Below the pieces are notes generated by a model. The model was not told the origin of the DNA. It ran no database searches and saw nothing but the letters and a program-made list of their open reading frames with translations. Positions 6,671-15,885 of a stretch of 34,430 nt of DNA are shown piece by piece (within the stretch, counting starts at the first letter, position 1; each line of letters opens with the position of its first letter). The position numbers were made by a program, and so were the translations under genes. The DNA lies in assembly GCA_014804265.1 (NCBI GenBank), contig JAAVAC010000037.1, forward strand, positions 1 to 34,430, read 5' to 3'. This stretch comes from Lachnospiraceae bacterium. Lineage in GTDB: Bacteria; Bacillota; Clostridia; Lachnospirales; Lachnospiraceae.

Positions 6671-9196
6671 ATGAGAAAAGAATTTATAAAGATAATTGTT
6701 TGCGCAGTGGTATTTTTGACTTCCATTATCGTAATCGGTGCTATCATGAATCAGGGAAACAGTGATATGACCACGGAGATGGAAGCCGCAACGTTTCCGC
6801 TTGTTTCCTTTGATGCGGGAGGAACGACAGTAAACCTGCTTCACGGTTATAGTGAAGAAATGGAGGTTAATTATGTAAGGGATAACATTATCTGTCTAGG
6901 TGAGGAAAGAAAACTTTCCCTGATTGTGGATAAGTTTGATGCGAATATAAAGGGCATGTCCTTTGAGGTCCGCTCTCTGGATGGAGAACGCTTGGTGGAG
7001 AGTACGGATATTTATAATTATACGGAGGAAGACGGGAAAATATTAGCATCTCTCCAGCTGAAGGACTTAATTGACGATCACGCAGAATATAAACTGGTGA
7101 TACTGCTTCGAATGGAAAATGGCAAGACTTTGAGATATTATACAAGAGTGATTGAGGCAGAGGATTATTACCAGGCAGAAAAAATTGCATTTGTGAAAGA
7201 CTTTCATGAAAGGACCTTTGACAAGGAAGCAGCTAAAGAGCTTACGAAATATCTGGAATCCAACGAGGAGGGGGATAACACCACATACAGCCGGGTCAAT
7301 ATCCATAGCAGCTTTTCCCAGATTACCTGGGGAGACCTTAAAGTGGAAAAGGAAGGAACTGTTCAGATATCCATCAAAGAAATGGAGGCTCAGACAGCCA
7401 AAATACAGCTTTCCTATCAGGTGTCCATAGGAAACGATAAAAATAAGACATTTTTCAATGTAAAGGAATTTTACCGGCTGAGATACGGTACGGAAAGAAT
7501 TTACCTGCTGGATTTTGAACGCACTATGGAACAGATTTTTGATAAGGATAATGGAGTTTTCTCTTCTAATAAGATCAGTCTTGGAATTACGGATGGTGAT
7601 GTAAAGCTGATAGAAAGCGAAGGAGGAAATATTCTGGCTTTTATTCAGGAAGGAATGCTTTACAGCTATAACATAACCGAAAATAAGCTGGCGCTTCTCT
7701 TCAGCTTTTACGACAAAGACAATTGGGATGAGAGAACCACCTATGACGGGCATGATATCACTATTTTGACCATGGATGAAACGGGAAATATCTATTTTGT
7801 AGTATCCGGTTATATGAACAGAGGAAGCCATGAAGGCCGGGTGGGAATACAGATATACTATTTTAACAGCACTATGAACACCATTGAAGAGGAAATATTC
7901 ATTCCCTATACCAAATCCTATGCCTTGTTAAGGCAGGATTTGAAAAATCTGGCTTATATCAATCAGACGAACCATTTCTACTTTATTATGGGCGGGACGT
8001 TATATGACGTAAACGTATTCGAAAAATCATATGAAATCGTAAAGGAAAATCTCGCTGCCAACAGCTATCAGGTTTCTGCTTCCGGCAGAATGGCAGCCTG
8101 GGAGGCAAAAGGAGATTCTCTTGGAACGGAAACGCTGATATTAATGGATTTTAATACCAGAAAACAGACGACAGTAGAAGGAGGAAATGGCTGTTATGTG
8201 AAGCCCCTTGGCTTCATGGGAGAAGACCTGATTTATGGGACTGCTTACAAATCAGATGTGGTAAAGGACAGCTCCGGCAGTATTTTGTTCCCTATGTATA
8301 TGGTCAATATTTTGAACGGAACGGAAACCATAGCCGATACCTATCAGAAACCTGATATCTATATTGTAGGTGCAGAAATTACCGATAATCAGATTAATTT
8401 AAAACGTGTAAAAAAGAGCGAAGGCGGAACGATGTTCCGGGAAACTGCCGATGATCAGATTATGAACACGGAAATAGAAGAAACGGGAGAAAACAAAGTG
8501 GAAGTGGTGGCAACTGCCGATTATGAAAAAATAGTGCAGATTGCTTTAAAGGGGACGATTGAACCAAAATCCATAAAATTCCTTACACCAAAAGAGGTTA
8601 TGTATGAAGGGGGCAGAGAGTTAGCGCTTGCTAATGAGGATTCCATAGAAGACTACTATGTGTATGGAAATACAAATATTGAAGCGACTTTTGCGGAGCT
8701 TTCAAAAGCAATCAGTCTGGCCGATCAGATTTCCGGCGTGGTCATTAATGCTAAGGGGGAATATGTCTGGAGAAAAGGCAACCGGAGTACGAAAAACCAA
8801 ATCATGAAAATAGAAAGCGCATCCGTGACAGAAGAAAAGGCAAGCCTTGCGGTCTGTCTGGATACCATGCTGAAGTTTGAAGGCATCATGAAAAATACGG
8901 AATATCTGCTGAGCCAGGGAGAGACCATACTATCCATATTGGAAGGCAACCTGCCGGATGCACATATATTGGATCTGTCGGGCTGCAGTCTGGATTCCGT
9001 CCTCTATTACGTAAATCAGGATATTCCTGTGTTGGCCCTTCTAAATGATGGAAATGCAGTTTTGATTGTAGGATTTAACGAACTCAATACGGTAATTATG
9101 GACCCTGTTACTGGAACCATCTACAAGAAAGGTATGAACGATTCCAAAGAATGGTTTGAAGAAAACGGAAATCGATTCATCACTTATATAAAATAG
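6671..9196 (+). CDS. membrane-anchored extracytoplasmic protein with degenerate C39-like C-terminus
   Basis: The 841-residue product has one N-terminal hydrophobic segment (about residues 6-26, FIKIIVCAVVFLTSIIVIGA) after a short basic head, so it is anchored with its bulk outside. A long middle part is rich in beta-strand repeats of the kind seen in propellers (ITILTMDETGNIYFVVSG, for example). The last 117 residues resemble a C39/papain-like peptidase fold: SLAVCLDTMLKFEG at 725-738, then DIPVLALLNDGNAVLIVGF and TVIMDPVTG. The position of the usual catalytic His is Asn795 and the Cys position appears to be Ser, so it is probably not a working protease. No lipobox is seen. It is probably co-transcribed with the methyltransferase. 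Function unknown. Confidence 0.7.
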   Translation: MRKEFIKIIVCAVVFLTSIIVIGAIMNQGNSDMTTEMEAATFPLVSFDAGGTTVNLLHGYSEEMEVNYVRDNIICLGEERKLSLIVDKFDANIKGMSFEVRSLDGERLVESTDIYNYTEEDGKILASLQLKDLIDDHAEYKLVILLRMENGKTLRYYTRVIEAEDYYQAEKIAFVKDFHERTFDKEAAKELTKYLESNEEGDNTTYSRVNIHSSFSQITWGDLKVEKEGTVQISIKEMEAQTAKIQLSYQVSIGNDKNKTFFNVKEFYRLRYGTERIYLLDFERTMEQIFDKDNGVFSSNKISLGITDGDVKLIESEGGNILAFIQEGMLYSYNITENKLALLFSFYDKDNWDERTTYDGHDITILTMDETGNIYFVVSGYMNRGSHEGRVGIQIYYFNSTMNTIEEEIFIPYTKSYALLRQDLKNLAYINQTNHFYFIMGGTLYDVNVFEKSYEIVKENLAANSYQVSASGRMAAWEAKGDSLGTETLILMDFNTRKQTTVEGGNGCYVKPLGFMGEDLIYGTAYKSDVVKDSSGSILFPMYMVNILNGTETIADTYQKPDIYIVGAEITDNQINLKRVKKSEGGTMFRETADDQIMNTEIEETGENKVEVVATADYEKIVQIALKGTIEPKSIKFLTPKEVMYEGGRELALANEDSIEDYYVYGNTNIEATFAELSKAISLADQISGVVINAKGEYVWRKGNRSTKNQIMKIESASVTEEKASLAVCLDTMLKFEGIMKNTEYLLSQGETILSILEGNLPDAHILDLSGCSLDSVLYYVNQDIPVLALLNDGNAVLIVGFNELNTVIMDPVTGTIYKKGMNDSKEWFEENGNRFITYIK

Positions 9197-9248
9197 GAAA
9201 GCGGGAAGAATAGAACAATAAAACAGGAAAGAATTGGAGGGAATGGAA

Positions 9249-10364
9249 ATGGATGAAAGAATAAAGACATTAGCAAGAAATCTGGTACAGTATTCCTGCA
9301 AAGTAAAGGAAGGGGATAACGTATACATTCATTATATCGGAACGGTCACGGAACAGCTGGCAATGCAGATCATCAAAGAAGTATATAAGGCGGGTGGAAC
9401 TCCCTTTCCTCATTTTACCAGTCAGAGGGTACAGCGGGAAATGCTTTTATCCTGTAAGGAAGAGCAATTAAAGTTGATGGCAAAGCTGGATGAGGAAGAA
9501 ATGAGCCGCATGGACTGCTATATCGGTATCCGAGGCACGGATAACGTAGCCGAGCTTTCTGATGTGCCAGCGGAAAAAATGGAACTGTACGATAAGCTTT
9601 ACATGGATCCGGTTCACCACAAAATCCGTGTTCCCAAAACAAGATGGGTAGTCCTTCGCTATCCCAATGCCGCAATGGCCCAGTTAGCAGGAACCAGCAT
9701 GGAAAATTTTGAAGATTTTTACTTCAATGTCTGCAACCTGGATTACAGCAAAATGGATAAAGCCATGGAGGCATTGGTATCCTATATGAATCGGACCAAA
9801 AAAGTAAGAATCGTAGGTCCGGGTACCGACCTGACCTTTTCCATAAAAGGAATCAAGGCGATTCCATGCAGCGGCACCATGAACATTCCCGATGGAGAAG
9901 TGTTTACCGCTCCAGTGAAAGATTCGGTGAACGGAACGATTTCCTACAATGCCCCTTCTCTTTATCAGGGCTTCACTTATGAAAATGTAAAGTTTACCTT
10001 CAAAGACGGCAAAATCATAGAAGCAACAGCTAACGATACGGAAAAGCTGAACAAGCTTTTAGACTCTGACGAAGGCGCCAGATATATCGGTGAATTTGCA
10101 ATTGGAGTAAATCCCTATATCCTAAAGCCCATGAAAGACATTTTATTTGACGAAAAAATCTGCGGCTCCATCCATTTCACCCCCGGCAACTGCTACGAAG
10201 AAGCCCCTAACGGCAATCAATCCGTTATCCACTGGGATTTGGTGCTCATCCAGCGGGAGGAATATGGCGGTGGAGAAATCTACTTTGATGACAGACTCAT
10301 ACGAAAGGATGGGATTTTTACAGTTCCTGAGTTGATGGCGTTGAATCCGGAGAACTTGAAATAG
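9249..10364 (+). CDS. M29-family metallo-aminopeptidase
   Basis: M29 enzymes are cytoplasmic two-metal exopeptidases that remove N-terminal residues from peptides. The 371 residues carry the family's metal-ligand regions in order: DGEVFTAP (Glu), IGEFAIG (Glu), GSIHFTPGNCY (His and Tyr) and VIHWDLV (His and Asp). The length is slightly below the roughly 410 residues common in the family. I chose ATG 9249 because GGAGG at 9236-9240 sits eight bases upstream; the ATG at 9243 is too close and the TTG at 9234 overlaps the site. The gene follows the membrane protein by 52 bases and could share its transcript. A palindromic element lies 24 bases downstream. Confidence 0.9.
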   Translation: MDERIKTLARNLVQYSCKVKEGDNVYIHYIGTVTEQLAMQIIKEVYKAGGTPFPHFTSQRVQREMLLSCKEEQLKLMAKLDEEEMSRMDCYIGIRGTDNVAELSDVPAEKMELYDKLYMDPVHHKIRVPKTRWVVLRYPNAAMAQLAGTSMENFEDFYFNVCNLDYSKMDKAMEALVSYMNRTKKVRIVGPGTDLTFSIKGIKAIPCSGTMNIPDGEVFTAPVKDSVNGTISYNAPSLYQGFTYENVKFTFKDGKIIEATANDTEKLNKLLDSDEGARYIGEFAIGVNPYILKPMKDILFDEKICGSIHFTPGNCYEEAPNGNQSVIHWDLVLIQREEYGGGEIYFDDRLIRKDGIFTVPELMALNPENLK

Positions 10365-10387
10365 AAAGAAGGGAGGGGTTGATGGGG

Positions 10388-10538
10388 GGACGTAGGAGTT
10401 GCCAGATAGAAGTCTTATGGGCACGCTCTCGCTCTATGAAGACGCAGCAGTACTAACGCACCTAAATACGGTGCGTAAGGACTGGCGTCTTCATCAAGGC
10501 CCATAAGACTTCTATCTGGCAACTCCTACTGGCTACCA
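10388..10538 (+). repeat. palindromic element, copy 1 (variable-stem family)
   Basis: The outer arms at 10392-10422 and 10499-10529 are perfect 31-bp inverted repeats. Conserved parts are the GACGTAGGAG edge, GTCTTATGGGC, the unpaired ACGCTCTCGCTCT, the inner stem ATGAAGACGC/GCGTCTTCAT, and the apical hairpin ACGCACC-loop-GGTGCGT. The 13-bp segment between edge and core (TTGCCAGATAGAA) is unlike that of the other copies. It lies between convergent genes (aminopeptidase, prs). It contains no reading frame of note, and I know of no named family it fits. Confidence 0.85.
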
Positions 10539-10613
10539 CAAAGCCCCTAGGCAGCTAAAGCAAAGAACAGAGACTGCCTGAATTTTATCACAACCTATAT
10601 CCTAAATACTCCA

Positions 10614-11798
10614 TCATCCTTTTTTCTTCTGATACTTATTCACTAACCTCTGAATCCGATCGCTTGGATTCAACAAATCACTAATAGAAGTATCATGGTT
10701 TAAAGTATCAATAATATAAGCAATATACTTGCTCATGTCGCAAGTGATGTACCAGGGCTTTTTCAAAAGCTCTGGGGTCTGGTATACCAGATTGGTAGTA
10801 AGTATCCTGTCGATCATGCCGTCCTCGTAAGCCTTGTCGAACTTGTCCAGACCGTTTGTAAAGAGGCCAAAGGTAGCAAATACAAATACCCTGCCTGCTT
10901 TTCTTTTCTTTAGCTCAGAAGCAGTTTCCAGAATGCTTTCACCGGAAGAAATCATATCATCAATAATAATCATATCCTTTCCTTCCACACTGGTTCCCAG
11001 AAATTCATGGGCAACAATGGGATTTCTGCCATCTACGATTTGCGTATAATCCCGGCGTTTGTAGAACATACCCATATCAAGTCCAAGGACATTTGCAATA
11101 TAAATGGCACGGCTCATACCGCCTTCGTCCGGGCTGATGACCATCATATGAGACGAATCGATGGATAAGTTCTTGATGTGTTTCAATAATCCTTTAATAA
11201 ACTGATAAGCAGGCTGTACGGTTTCAAACCCGTGAAGAGGAATCGCATTTTGGACACGGGGATCGTGAGCATCAAAAGTAATGATATTGTCTACACCCAT
11301 GCGTACCAGCTCCTGCAGTGCAATGGCACAATCTAAGGATTCCCTTGAGCTTCTCTTGTGCTGTCTGCTTTCATAGAGGAAGGGCATGATCACGGTAATT
11401 CGTCTGGCCTTTCCGCCTACTGCGGCAATGATACGCTTCAAATCCTGATAATGATCGTCCGGAGACATGTGATTTTCATGACCGCATAAGGAGTAGGTAA
11501 GACTGTAGTTAGCAACGTCTACCAATATGTACAAATCATTGCCGCGGACGGATTCCAGTATCACGCCTTTTGCTTCACCGGAACCAAAACGGGGGACTTT
11601 TGTATTTAAGATATAAGAATCCCGCTGATAGCCTGAAAAAGCAAGGCTGTCTTTGTGGGCGCTTTCTCTTTCCGTCCTCCAGTCAACCAGGTATTGATTT
11701 ACTTTTGCACCAAGCTCCTGACAGCCCTTCAAGGGAATGATACCAAGTGAACCTACTGGTATTGTTTCTAAATTTTGTGTTTCTTCACGTCTTGACAT
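10614..11798 (-). CDS. prs: ribose-phosphate pyrophosphokinase (PRPP synthetase)
   Basis: The enzyme transfers pyrophosphate from ATP to ribose 5-phosphate, giving PRPP for nucleotide, NAD, His and Trp synthesis. The PRPP-binding loop DDMISSGES is at residues 280-288, the KRR flexible-loop residues at 247-249, and FDAHDPRVQN near 175 replaces the usual metal-binding DLH segment. At 394 residues it is longer than the common 315-residue enzyme and carries an extra N-terminal part, a divergent form, so allosteric behaviour may differ. I chose ATG 11798 because GAGGAGG lies just upstream; the GTG at 11813 would place that site inside the gene. The dnaC-like stop overlaps the ribosome binding site, so the two are coupled. 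It is last in the dnaD-dnaC-prs operon. Confidence 0.9.
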   Translation of the reverse strand: MSRREETQNLETIPVGSLGIIPLKGCQELGAKVNQYLVDWRTERESAHKDSLAFSGYQRDSYILNTKVPRFGSGEAKGVILESVRGNDLYILVDVANYSLTYSLCGHENHMSPDDHYQDLKRIIAAVGGKARRITVIMPFLYESRQHKRSSRESLDCAIALQELVRMGVDNIITFDAHDPRVQNAIPLHGFETVQPAYQFIKGLLKHIKNLSIDSSHMMVISPDEGGMSRAIYIANVLGLDMGMFYKRRDYTQIVDGRNPIVAHEFLGTSVEGKDMIIIDDMISSGESILETASELKKRKAGRVFVFATFGLFTNGLDKFDKAYEDGMIDRILTTNLVYQTPELLKKPWYITCDMSKYIAYIIDTLNHDTSISDLLNPSDRIQRLVNKYQKKKG

Positions 11799-11809
11799 GA
11801 AAAGCCTCC

Positions 11810-12781
11810 TCACTTTCTGTTTGCAATTCTTTTTTTGTGCATACGAATATCCTGTCCGGTCAGCTTATATAAATGAAAGTAACTTGTAATACGGGAAAAA
11901 ATCCGTTCGGAGTAGCGCAGGCTCAATTCCTCCAAGGACAAGTTGGTGGAAATAATAGTAGCATTCTTCCGGAGGTGCCGTTCGTTCAGACAGGAAAATA
12001 AACTGGAAGTTACAAAGGAATTTGTAAGCTCCGTTCCTAAATCATCTATGATCAAAAGGTCGCAATTGTACAAATCATCGTAAATGCGGCTTAATTCTTC
12101 CTTATTGCGGTATTCAAAGGTCATTTTGGATAAGGTATCAAAAAGCTTGGAAGAACTGAAATAAATGACGGAATGACCTTTATCCATAAGCTCCTTGGCA
12201 ATACAGCTTGATAAAAAGGACTTCCCCGTTCCTACTGTACCATAAAAAAATAAATTTTGATAGTCCAAGTTAAAATCTTCTATAAATTTTTTGCTGCCTG
12301 CCACGGCCTGGGAAAATCTTTCTAAATCTTCCCCTATGTAATAGTCCATAGAAAGCTTTGAGAAGTTTTCTTCCTTTAGCATTTCTTTAATATTGGACTG
12401 CTCATATAAAAGGTTGATGATGGCCTGCTTAAAGCAGCTGCATTTTTCCCCTTCCAAAAAGCCGGTATCCTTACAAAGAGGACAGTCGTAAATAGGCTCT
12501 AAGTAATCATCGGGATAGCCGACAGCTCTTAAAAGCTTCTTTTTTTCGCTGGAAAGAGCCGATACCTGGTCATGGAGGGGAATGGTGGCATGGGAATCCC
12601 CGTTTAAAAGCTGTTTTCCACGTTCTATGCAAAGGGAGGAGATAGCATGCTCTATCTCCTGATATTTCGGAATCTTTTCGTGTATTTCCTTAAAACGTTT
12701 GTCTAAAAGGTACGTATTCCTGCTTTGCGTTTTCTCGTAATTACGCATAATGGAATCGTATTGGGCATTTGTAAGAGCCAT
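11810..12781 (-). CDS. DnaC/DnaI-type helicase loader (AAA+ ATPase)
   Basis: Helicase loaders place the replicative DnaB-type helicase on DNA at initiation and restart. The 323 residues have an N-terminal zinc-finger-like set (CPLC at 100-103 and CSC at 114-116), as in DnaI. The AAA+ domain follows with Walker A GTVGTGKS at 181-188, Walker B LLIIDD at 242-247 and a later SERIFSRI arginine-finger region. The start ATG 12781 follows AAAGGAGG by five bases; the ATG at 12805 would put that site inside the gene. It lies between the DnaD-like gene and prs. The symbol could be dnaC or dnaI by local convention, so I leave it empty. Confidence 0.9.
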   Translation of the reverse strand: MALTNAQYDSIMRNYEKTQSRNTYLLDKRFKEIHEKIPKYQEIEHAISSLCIERGKQLLNGDSHATIPLHDQVSALSSEKKKLLRAVGYPDDYLEPIYDCPLCKDTGFLEGEKCSCFKQAIINLLYEQSNIKEMLKEENFSKLSMDYYIGEDLERFSQAVAGSKKFIEDFNLDYQNLFFYGTVGTGKSFLSSCIAKELMDKGHSVIYFSSSKLFDTLSKMTFEYRNKEELSRIYDDLYNCDLLIIDDLGTELTNSFVTSSLFSCLNERHLRKNATIISTNLSLEELSLRYSERIFSRITSYFHLYKLTGQDIRMHKKRIANRK

Positions 12782-12825
12782 GGCAGCCTCCTTTGTGCTT
12801 GGCATTCATAGTGGAAGATTGCCTG

Positions 12826-13878
12826 CTAATTGCTTAATATTTCCTGTTCCAGACTGGCATAATCATAGGTATTCTGCTTAAAATCCTGAAATTGTCCGCT
12901 TGTTTTTGCAGAAACTGCCTTAGACTGTTTAAAGCTTTGGTCAAAAGCCGCTGCCTGTGTCTTGTTGTGGACACCTGCCTTCAGCCATTTGTTTAAAATG
13001 CCGTCAGTGTATTGAAAACGGTTCTTATCTACTGCCAGAACAGCCTTTTCGCAGGCGGCCAGTATCAGTTCTTTATCAAAGCCGTACTCCTTGTTCCATC
13101 TGGTAATAAAGTCTGCCTCTGTCTGTGTAGGTGCGGAGTTCTTTCCCAGTGCTTTCATGACTCCGTATACCAGCTTGTCATATTTGTTGGAACGCAGCTT
13201 TGCCTGTCTTACGGTAGCCACACCTTCCTCAGCCCAGTTCATGGCTACTTTTTCTATGTAATGCATGCTTTTATGGCCGTGTCCTACGCAGTATTCAATC
13301 AGATAGTCAATTAACTCCTGGGAAAATCCCAAAGTATCATAGAAAAATACAATGCTGTTTATTTCTGAAGTGGAAAGGGTTTTCTCCAGGTATTGCTCCG
13401 CCACGAAGATAATCTCGGAAAAGACATCATCATCCTTTAAAGCGCGAAGCTGGCTTGGAGTGTATTTCGGTTTTTCCAATGCCTTCTTCTCCGAATCCTT
13501 CACATTGGCAGCAGGTTTTTCGCTTCTGGCAGGATCCTGTACCATCTTGCGGGGAAGGGAAACGATTTCGCCCCGGGGCATTTTATCCAGATCCTGAATA
13601 TGAATGCCGGAAACATGATTGTTCTCATTATAATCTAAAAGCAGGAGCTTCTTTTCTTCCCAATATTTAAGCGCACGAATCACATCCCGCTCTGTCAGAT
13701 TGAATTTATCTGCAATATCAGATATGCTGGTGGGCAGATTTGCACTCATCATGCGTATCAGATAGAAATAAATCTTAAGCTGGGCGTCGTTGGCATCCTT
13801 CATATATTCATCGATAAAGCAGTTGGATATTACCGTTGCATCGGAATAATTGTCCTTATAAATTGTGAGGGGGCTCAT
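12826..13878 (-). CDS. DnaD-domain replication initiation protein
   Basis: DnaD/DnaB-type primosome proteins remodel DNA and recruit the helicase and its loader at the origin. The 350-residue product starts with a winged-helix region (about 30-100, including SISDIADKFNLTERDVIRAL). It then shows two DnaD tail domains, each closing in a YxxxI/VxxxW-type motif: YIEKVAMNW at 207-215 and YTDGILNKW at 290-298. Two such repeats are typical of B. subtilis DnaB-like members, so it could serve that role. The ATG has AGGTGA seven bases upstream. It is first in the operon with the helicase loader and prs, and a DnaA-box cluster lies directly upstream. Confidence 0.9.
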   Translation of the reverse strand: MSPLTIYKDNYSDATVISNCFIDEYMKDANDAQLKIYFYLIRMMSANLPTSISDIADKFNLTERDVIRALKYWEEKKLLLLDYNENNHVSGIHIQDLDKMPRGEIVSLPRKMVQDPARSEKPAANVKDSEKKALEKPKYTPSQLRALKDDDVFSEIIFVAEQYLEKTLSTSEINSIVFFYDTLGFSQELIDYLIEYCVGHGHKSMHYIEKVAMNWAEEGVATVRQAKLRSNKYDKLVYGVMKALGKNSAPTQTEADFITRWNKEYGFDKELILAACEKAVLAVDKNRFQYTDGILNKWLKAGVHNKTQAAAFDQSFKQSKAVSAKTSGQFQDFKQNTYDYASLEQEILSN

Positions 13879-14015
13879 TACCGTTCACCTGTCCTTTGTT
13901 TTTCCGCTTTCAGCATTGGAAAGCAAAAGAAATTATAGCACATATTTTAAAAAATGCAAACAGTAAATTTGTCCTAAACCCTTGAAAATACGGGCTTTGC
14001 GGCAATTCGGCCTTT

Positions 14016-14188
14016 TGTGGAAAATGTGGATAGAAGGTGCACATAATGTCTCTCTCAAAAGAAAGAAATCAATAAATAACAAGTAAAATAAAGAAGTTTT
14101 CTGTAGAAAGAAAGAAAAATTATGTAAACCTAATTATCCACATTCAAAAAGCAAATTTTTTTGTTAATATTGTGGAAAATGTGGACAA
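14016..14188. promoter_or_regulatory. cluster of DnaA-box-like 9-mers upstream of the primosome operon
   Basis: TTATCCACA, a perfect DnaA box, lies at 14134-14142 on the plus strand. In the opposite sense are TGTGGATAG (14025-14033), TGTGGACAA (14180-14188) and two TGTGGAAAA sites (14016-14024 and 14171-14179), each one or two bases from consensus. The pair TGTGGAAAATGTGGA occurs twice, 155 bases apart. The 312-base gap (13879-14190) is AT-rich and holds no gene. DnaA could control the dnaD-like operon here, or titrate at the site. Confidence 0.6.
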
Positions 14189-14190
14189 GA

Positions 14191-15600
14191 TTATATGCCA
14201 AGGAGTTTTTCGCCGATAGTTACCACATCTCCCGCTCCCATAGTTATCAACAAGTCTCCCTGGGAACAATTTTCTAATAAAAAATTTTCAATTTCATCAA
14301 AGGATGGAAAATAGTGGCAGTCTGTTCCAAGCTTTTCGATTTCCTTCAGTAAGTCCAAAGAACTGATGCCGATAGTATTTTTTTCCCTTGCGGCATATAT
14401 GTCTGTCAGCACTATGTGGTCAGCCAGGGAAAGGGCATTGGCAAAATCGGTAAGAAAAGCCTTTGTGCGGGTATAAGTATGGGGCTGGAATACGCACCAG
14501 ATATCCTTGTGAGGATATTTTTCCGCTGCCTGCAGGGTTGCCCTGATTTCCGTGGGATGGTGGGCATAATCGTCCAAAATCGTAATTTCTCCCAATTTTC
14601 CCTTTAATTCAAACCGCCTGTCTGTTCCATGAAAAGAAAGCAGGGCGGCTTTTACTGTTTCCGTGGAAATGCCCAGCAAATCGGCAAGAGCAATGGCAGC
14701 AAGAGAATTCAGCACGTTATGCTCACCCGTAACTCCCAACTTAATCACCGGAGCAGCGTGATCCGCATCGTCTTTCATCCCGGCAGCCTTTGGAGAGCGG
14801 CATAGAGTGTAGCCTGGTCTTGCCAATTCATCATAAGTAATGTTCTTGGCGGAATAGTCAAATTCCAGTTTGGAACCATAAGTAATAATATTGCACTCCA
14901 AATCGGAAATAATCGTATCTATGTCTTTGATATCCCCGTTTATGATCAGAGTGCCGTCCTTTGGAAGAAGCTTTGCAAATTGATGAAAGGAATTGCGGAT
15001 CTGATGAATGTCTTTAAAGAAATCCATATGATCCTCTTCCACATTGAGGATCAGGCTGATTTTTGGGAAAAAGCTTAAAAAGCTGTTTGTATATTCGCAG
15101 GCTTCCGTTACAAAATAGGGAGAGGCGCCGATGCGGATATTGCCTCCTATGGATTTTAGGATTCCGCCAATGGAAAGAGTCGGATCCTTTTCTGCCGCCA
15201 GCAGGATTTCCGAAACCATGGAAGTAGTTGTGGTTTTTCCGTGGGTTCCGCTGATGGCAATGGGAAGCTCATAATTTTTCATAATCTGTCCTAAAAGCTC
15301 AGCCCTGGTCATACAGGGAATTTCACTGGCTCTTGCTGCCTGTAACTCCGGATTTCCTTCACGAATTGCAGCGGTGTAGACAACTAATTGCACAGAATCG
15401 GTAATATTTGAAGCATTTTGTCCATAATATACAGTAACTCCCTTTCTTTCCAAGGATTCTGTCAGTGGGGACTTCTTTGCGTCGGAACCGCTGACAAAAA
15501 AACCTCTGTCAGCCAGGATTTCGGCCAAGCCACTCATGCTGATGCCGCCAATGCCTATGAAATGAATGGAAATAGGTTTTGAAAAATCAATATTGTACAT
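14191..15600 (-). CDS. murC: UDP-N-acetylmuramate--L-alanine ligase
   Basis: MurC adds L-Ala to UDP-MurNAc in the cytoplasm, the first peptide step of peptidoglycan synthesis. Seen are the N-terminal UDP-binding IHFIGIGGISMSGLAEIL, the ATP loop GTHGKTTTT from residue 118, NVEEDHMDFF, and the C-terminal ligase signature DDYAHHPTEI. At 469 residues the length is normal. ATG 15600 follows AGGAAGGA by five bases; an upstream ATG at 15678 would run through the promoter and ribosome binding site and is not used. The gene stands alone, with the primosome operon downstream on the same strand after a 312-base gap. Confidence 0.95.
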   Translation of the reverse strand: MYNIDFSKPISIHFIGIGGISMSGLAEILADRGFFVSGSDAKKSPLTESLERKGVTVYYGQNASNITDSVQLVVYTAAIREGNPELQAARASEIPCMTRAELLGQIMKNYELPIAISGTHGKTTTTSMVSEILLAAEKDPTLSIGGILKSIGGNIRIGASPYFVTEACEYTNSFLSFFPKISLILNVEEDHMDFFKDIHQIRNSFHQFAKLLPKDGTLIINGDIKDIDTIISDLECNIITYGSKLEFDYSAKNITYDELARPGYTLCRSPKAAGMKDDADHAAPVIKLGVTGEHNVLNSLAAIALADLLGISTETVKAALLSFHGTDRRFELKGKLGEITILDDYAHHPTEIRATLQAAEKYPHKDIWCVFQPHTYTRTKAFLTDFANALSLADHIVLTDIYAAREKNTIGISSLDLLKEIEKLGTDCHYFPSFDEIENFLLENCSQGDLLITMGAGDVVTIGEKLLGI

Positions 15601-15648
15601 GATTGTCCTTCCTTTTATATATAATAAGTGATTTTTTATCCTTATTAC

Positions 15649-15678
15649 AGTATATCCTACCAAGGTAAAAAAATCCAA
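15649..15678 (-). promoter_or_regulatory. predicted murC promoter
   Basis: On the minus strand TTGGAT (15673-15678) and TATACT (15649-15654) are 18 bases apart, about 50 bases upstream of the murC start. The -10 is good and the -35 moderate. The rest of the 365-base gap (15601-15965) is AT-rich and contains only this and the glgC promoter. Confidence 0.5.
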
Positions 15679-15885
15679 TTATATTTTAAAAGGGCAATAA
15701 AATGGCAGAAACTAAAAAGGGAATGAGCCGCATTTAGCAAAAATATCTATAAAATAGTACCAAAGACTTACAAAAGAAAAGAGAAAATGTGCGATACAAA
15801 CAAAAGAAGCTCGAAAAAAGAAGAATAAATTGTGCAGAATAGACATACAAAATGGAAAACACATAAAAATATTTTGTAAAAATTA

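Noticed and set aside
7067-7831. 254-residue minus-strand frame inside the anchored-protein gene
   Set aside because: It is opposite a long, well-formed gene; its composition, rich in Phe, Ile, Cys and His, is that of a reverse shadow.
10381-10540. CRISPR-like array or tRNA in the palindromic element
   Set aside because: There are no regularly spaced direct repeats and no cloverleaf; the structure is one long hairpin.
13879-14190. Chromosomal replication origin
   Set aside because: The boxes are suggestive, but dnaA, dnaN or rpmH are not nearby and no clear unwinding element with spaced boxes is seen; control of the operon is simpler.
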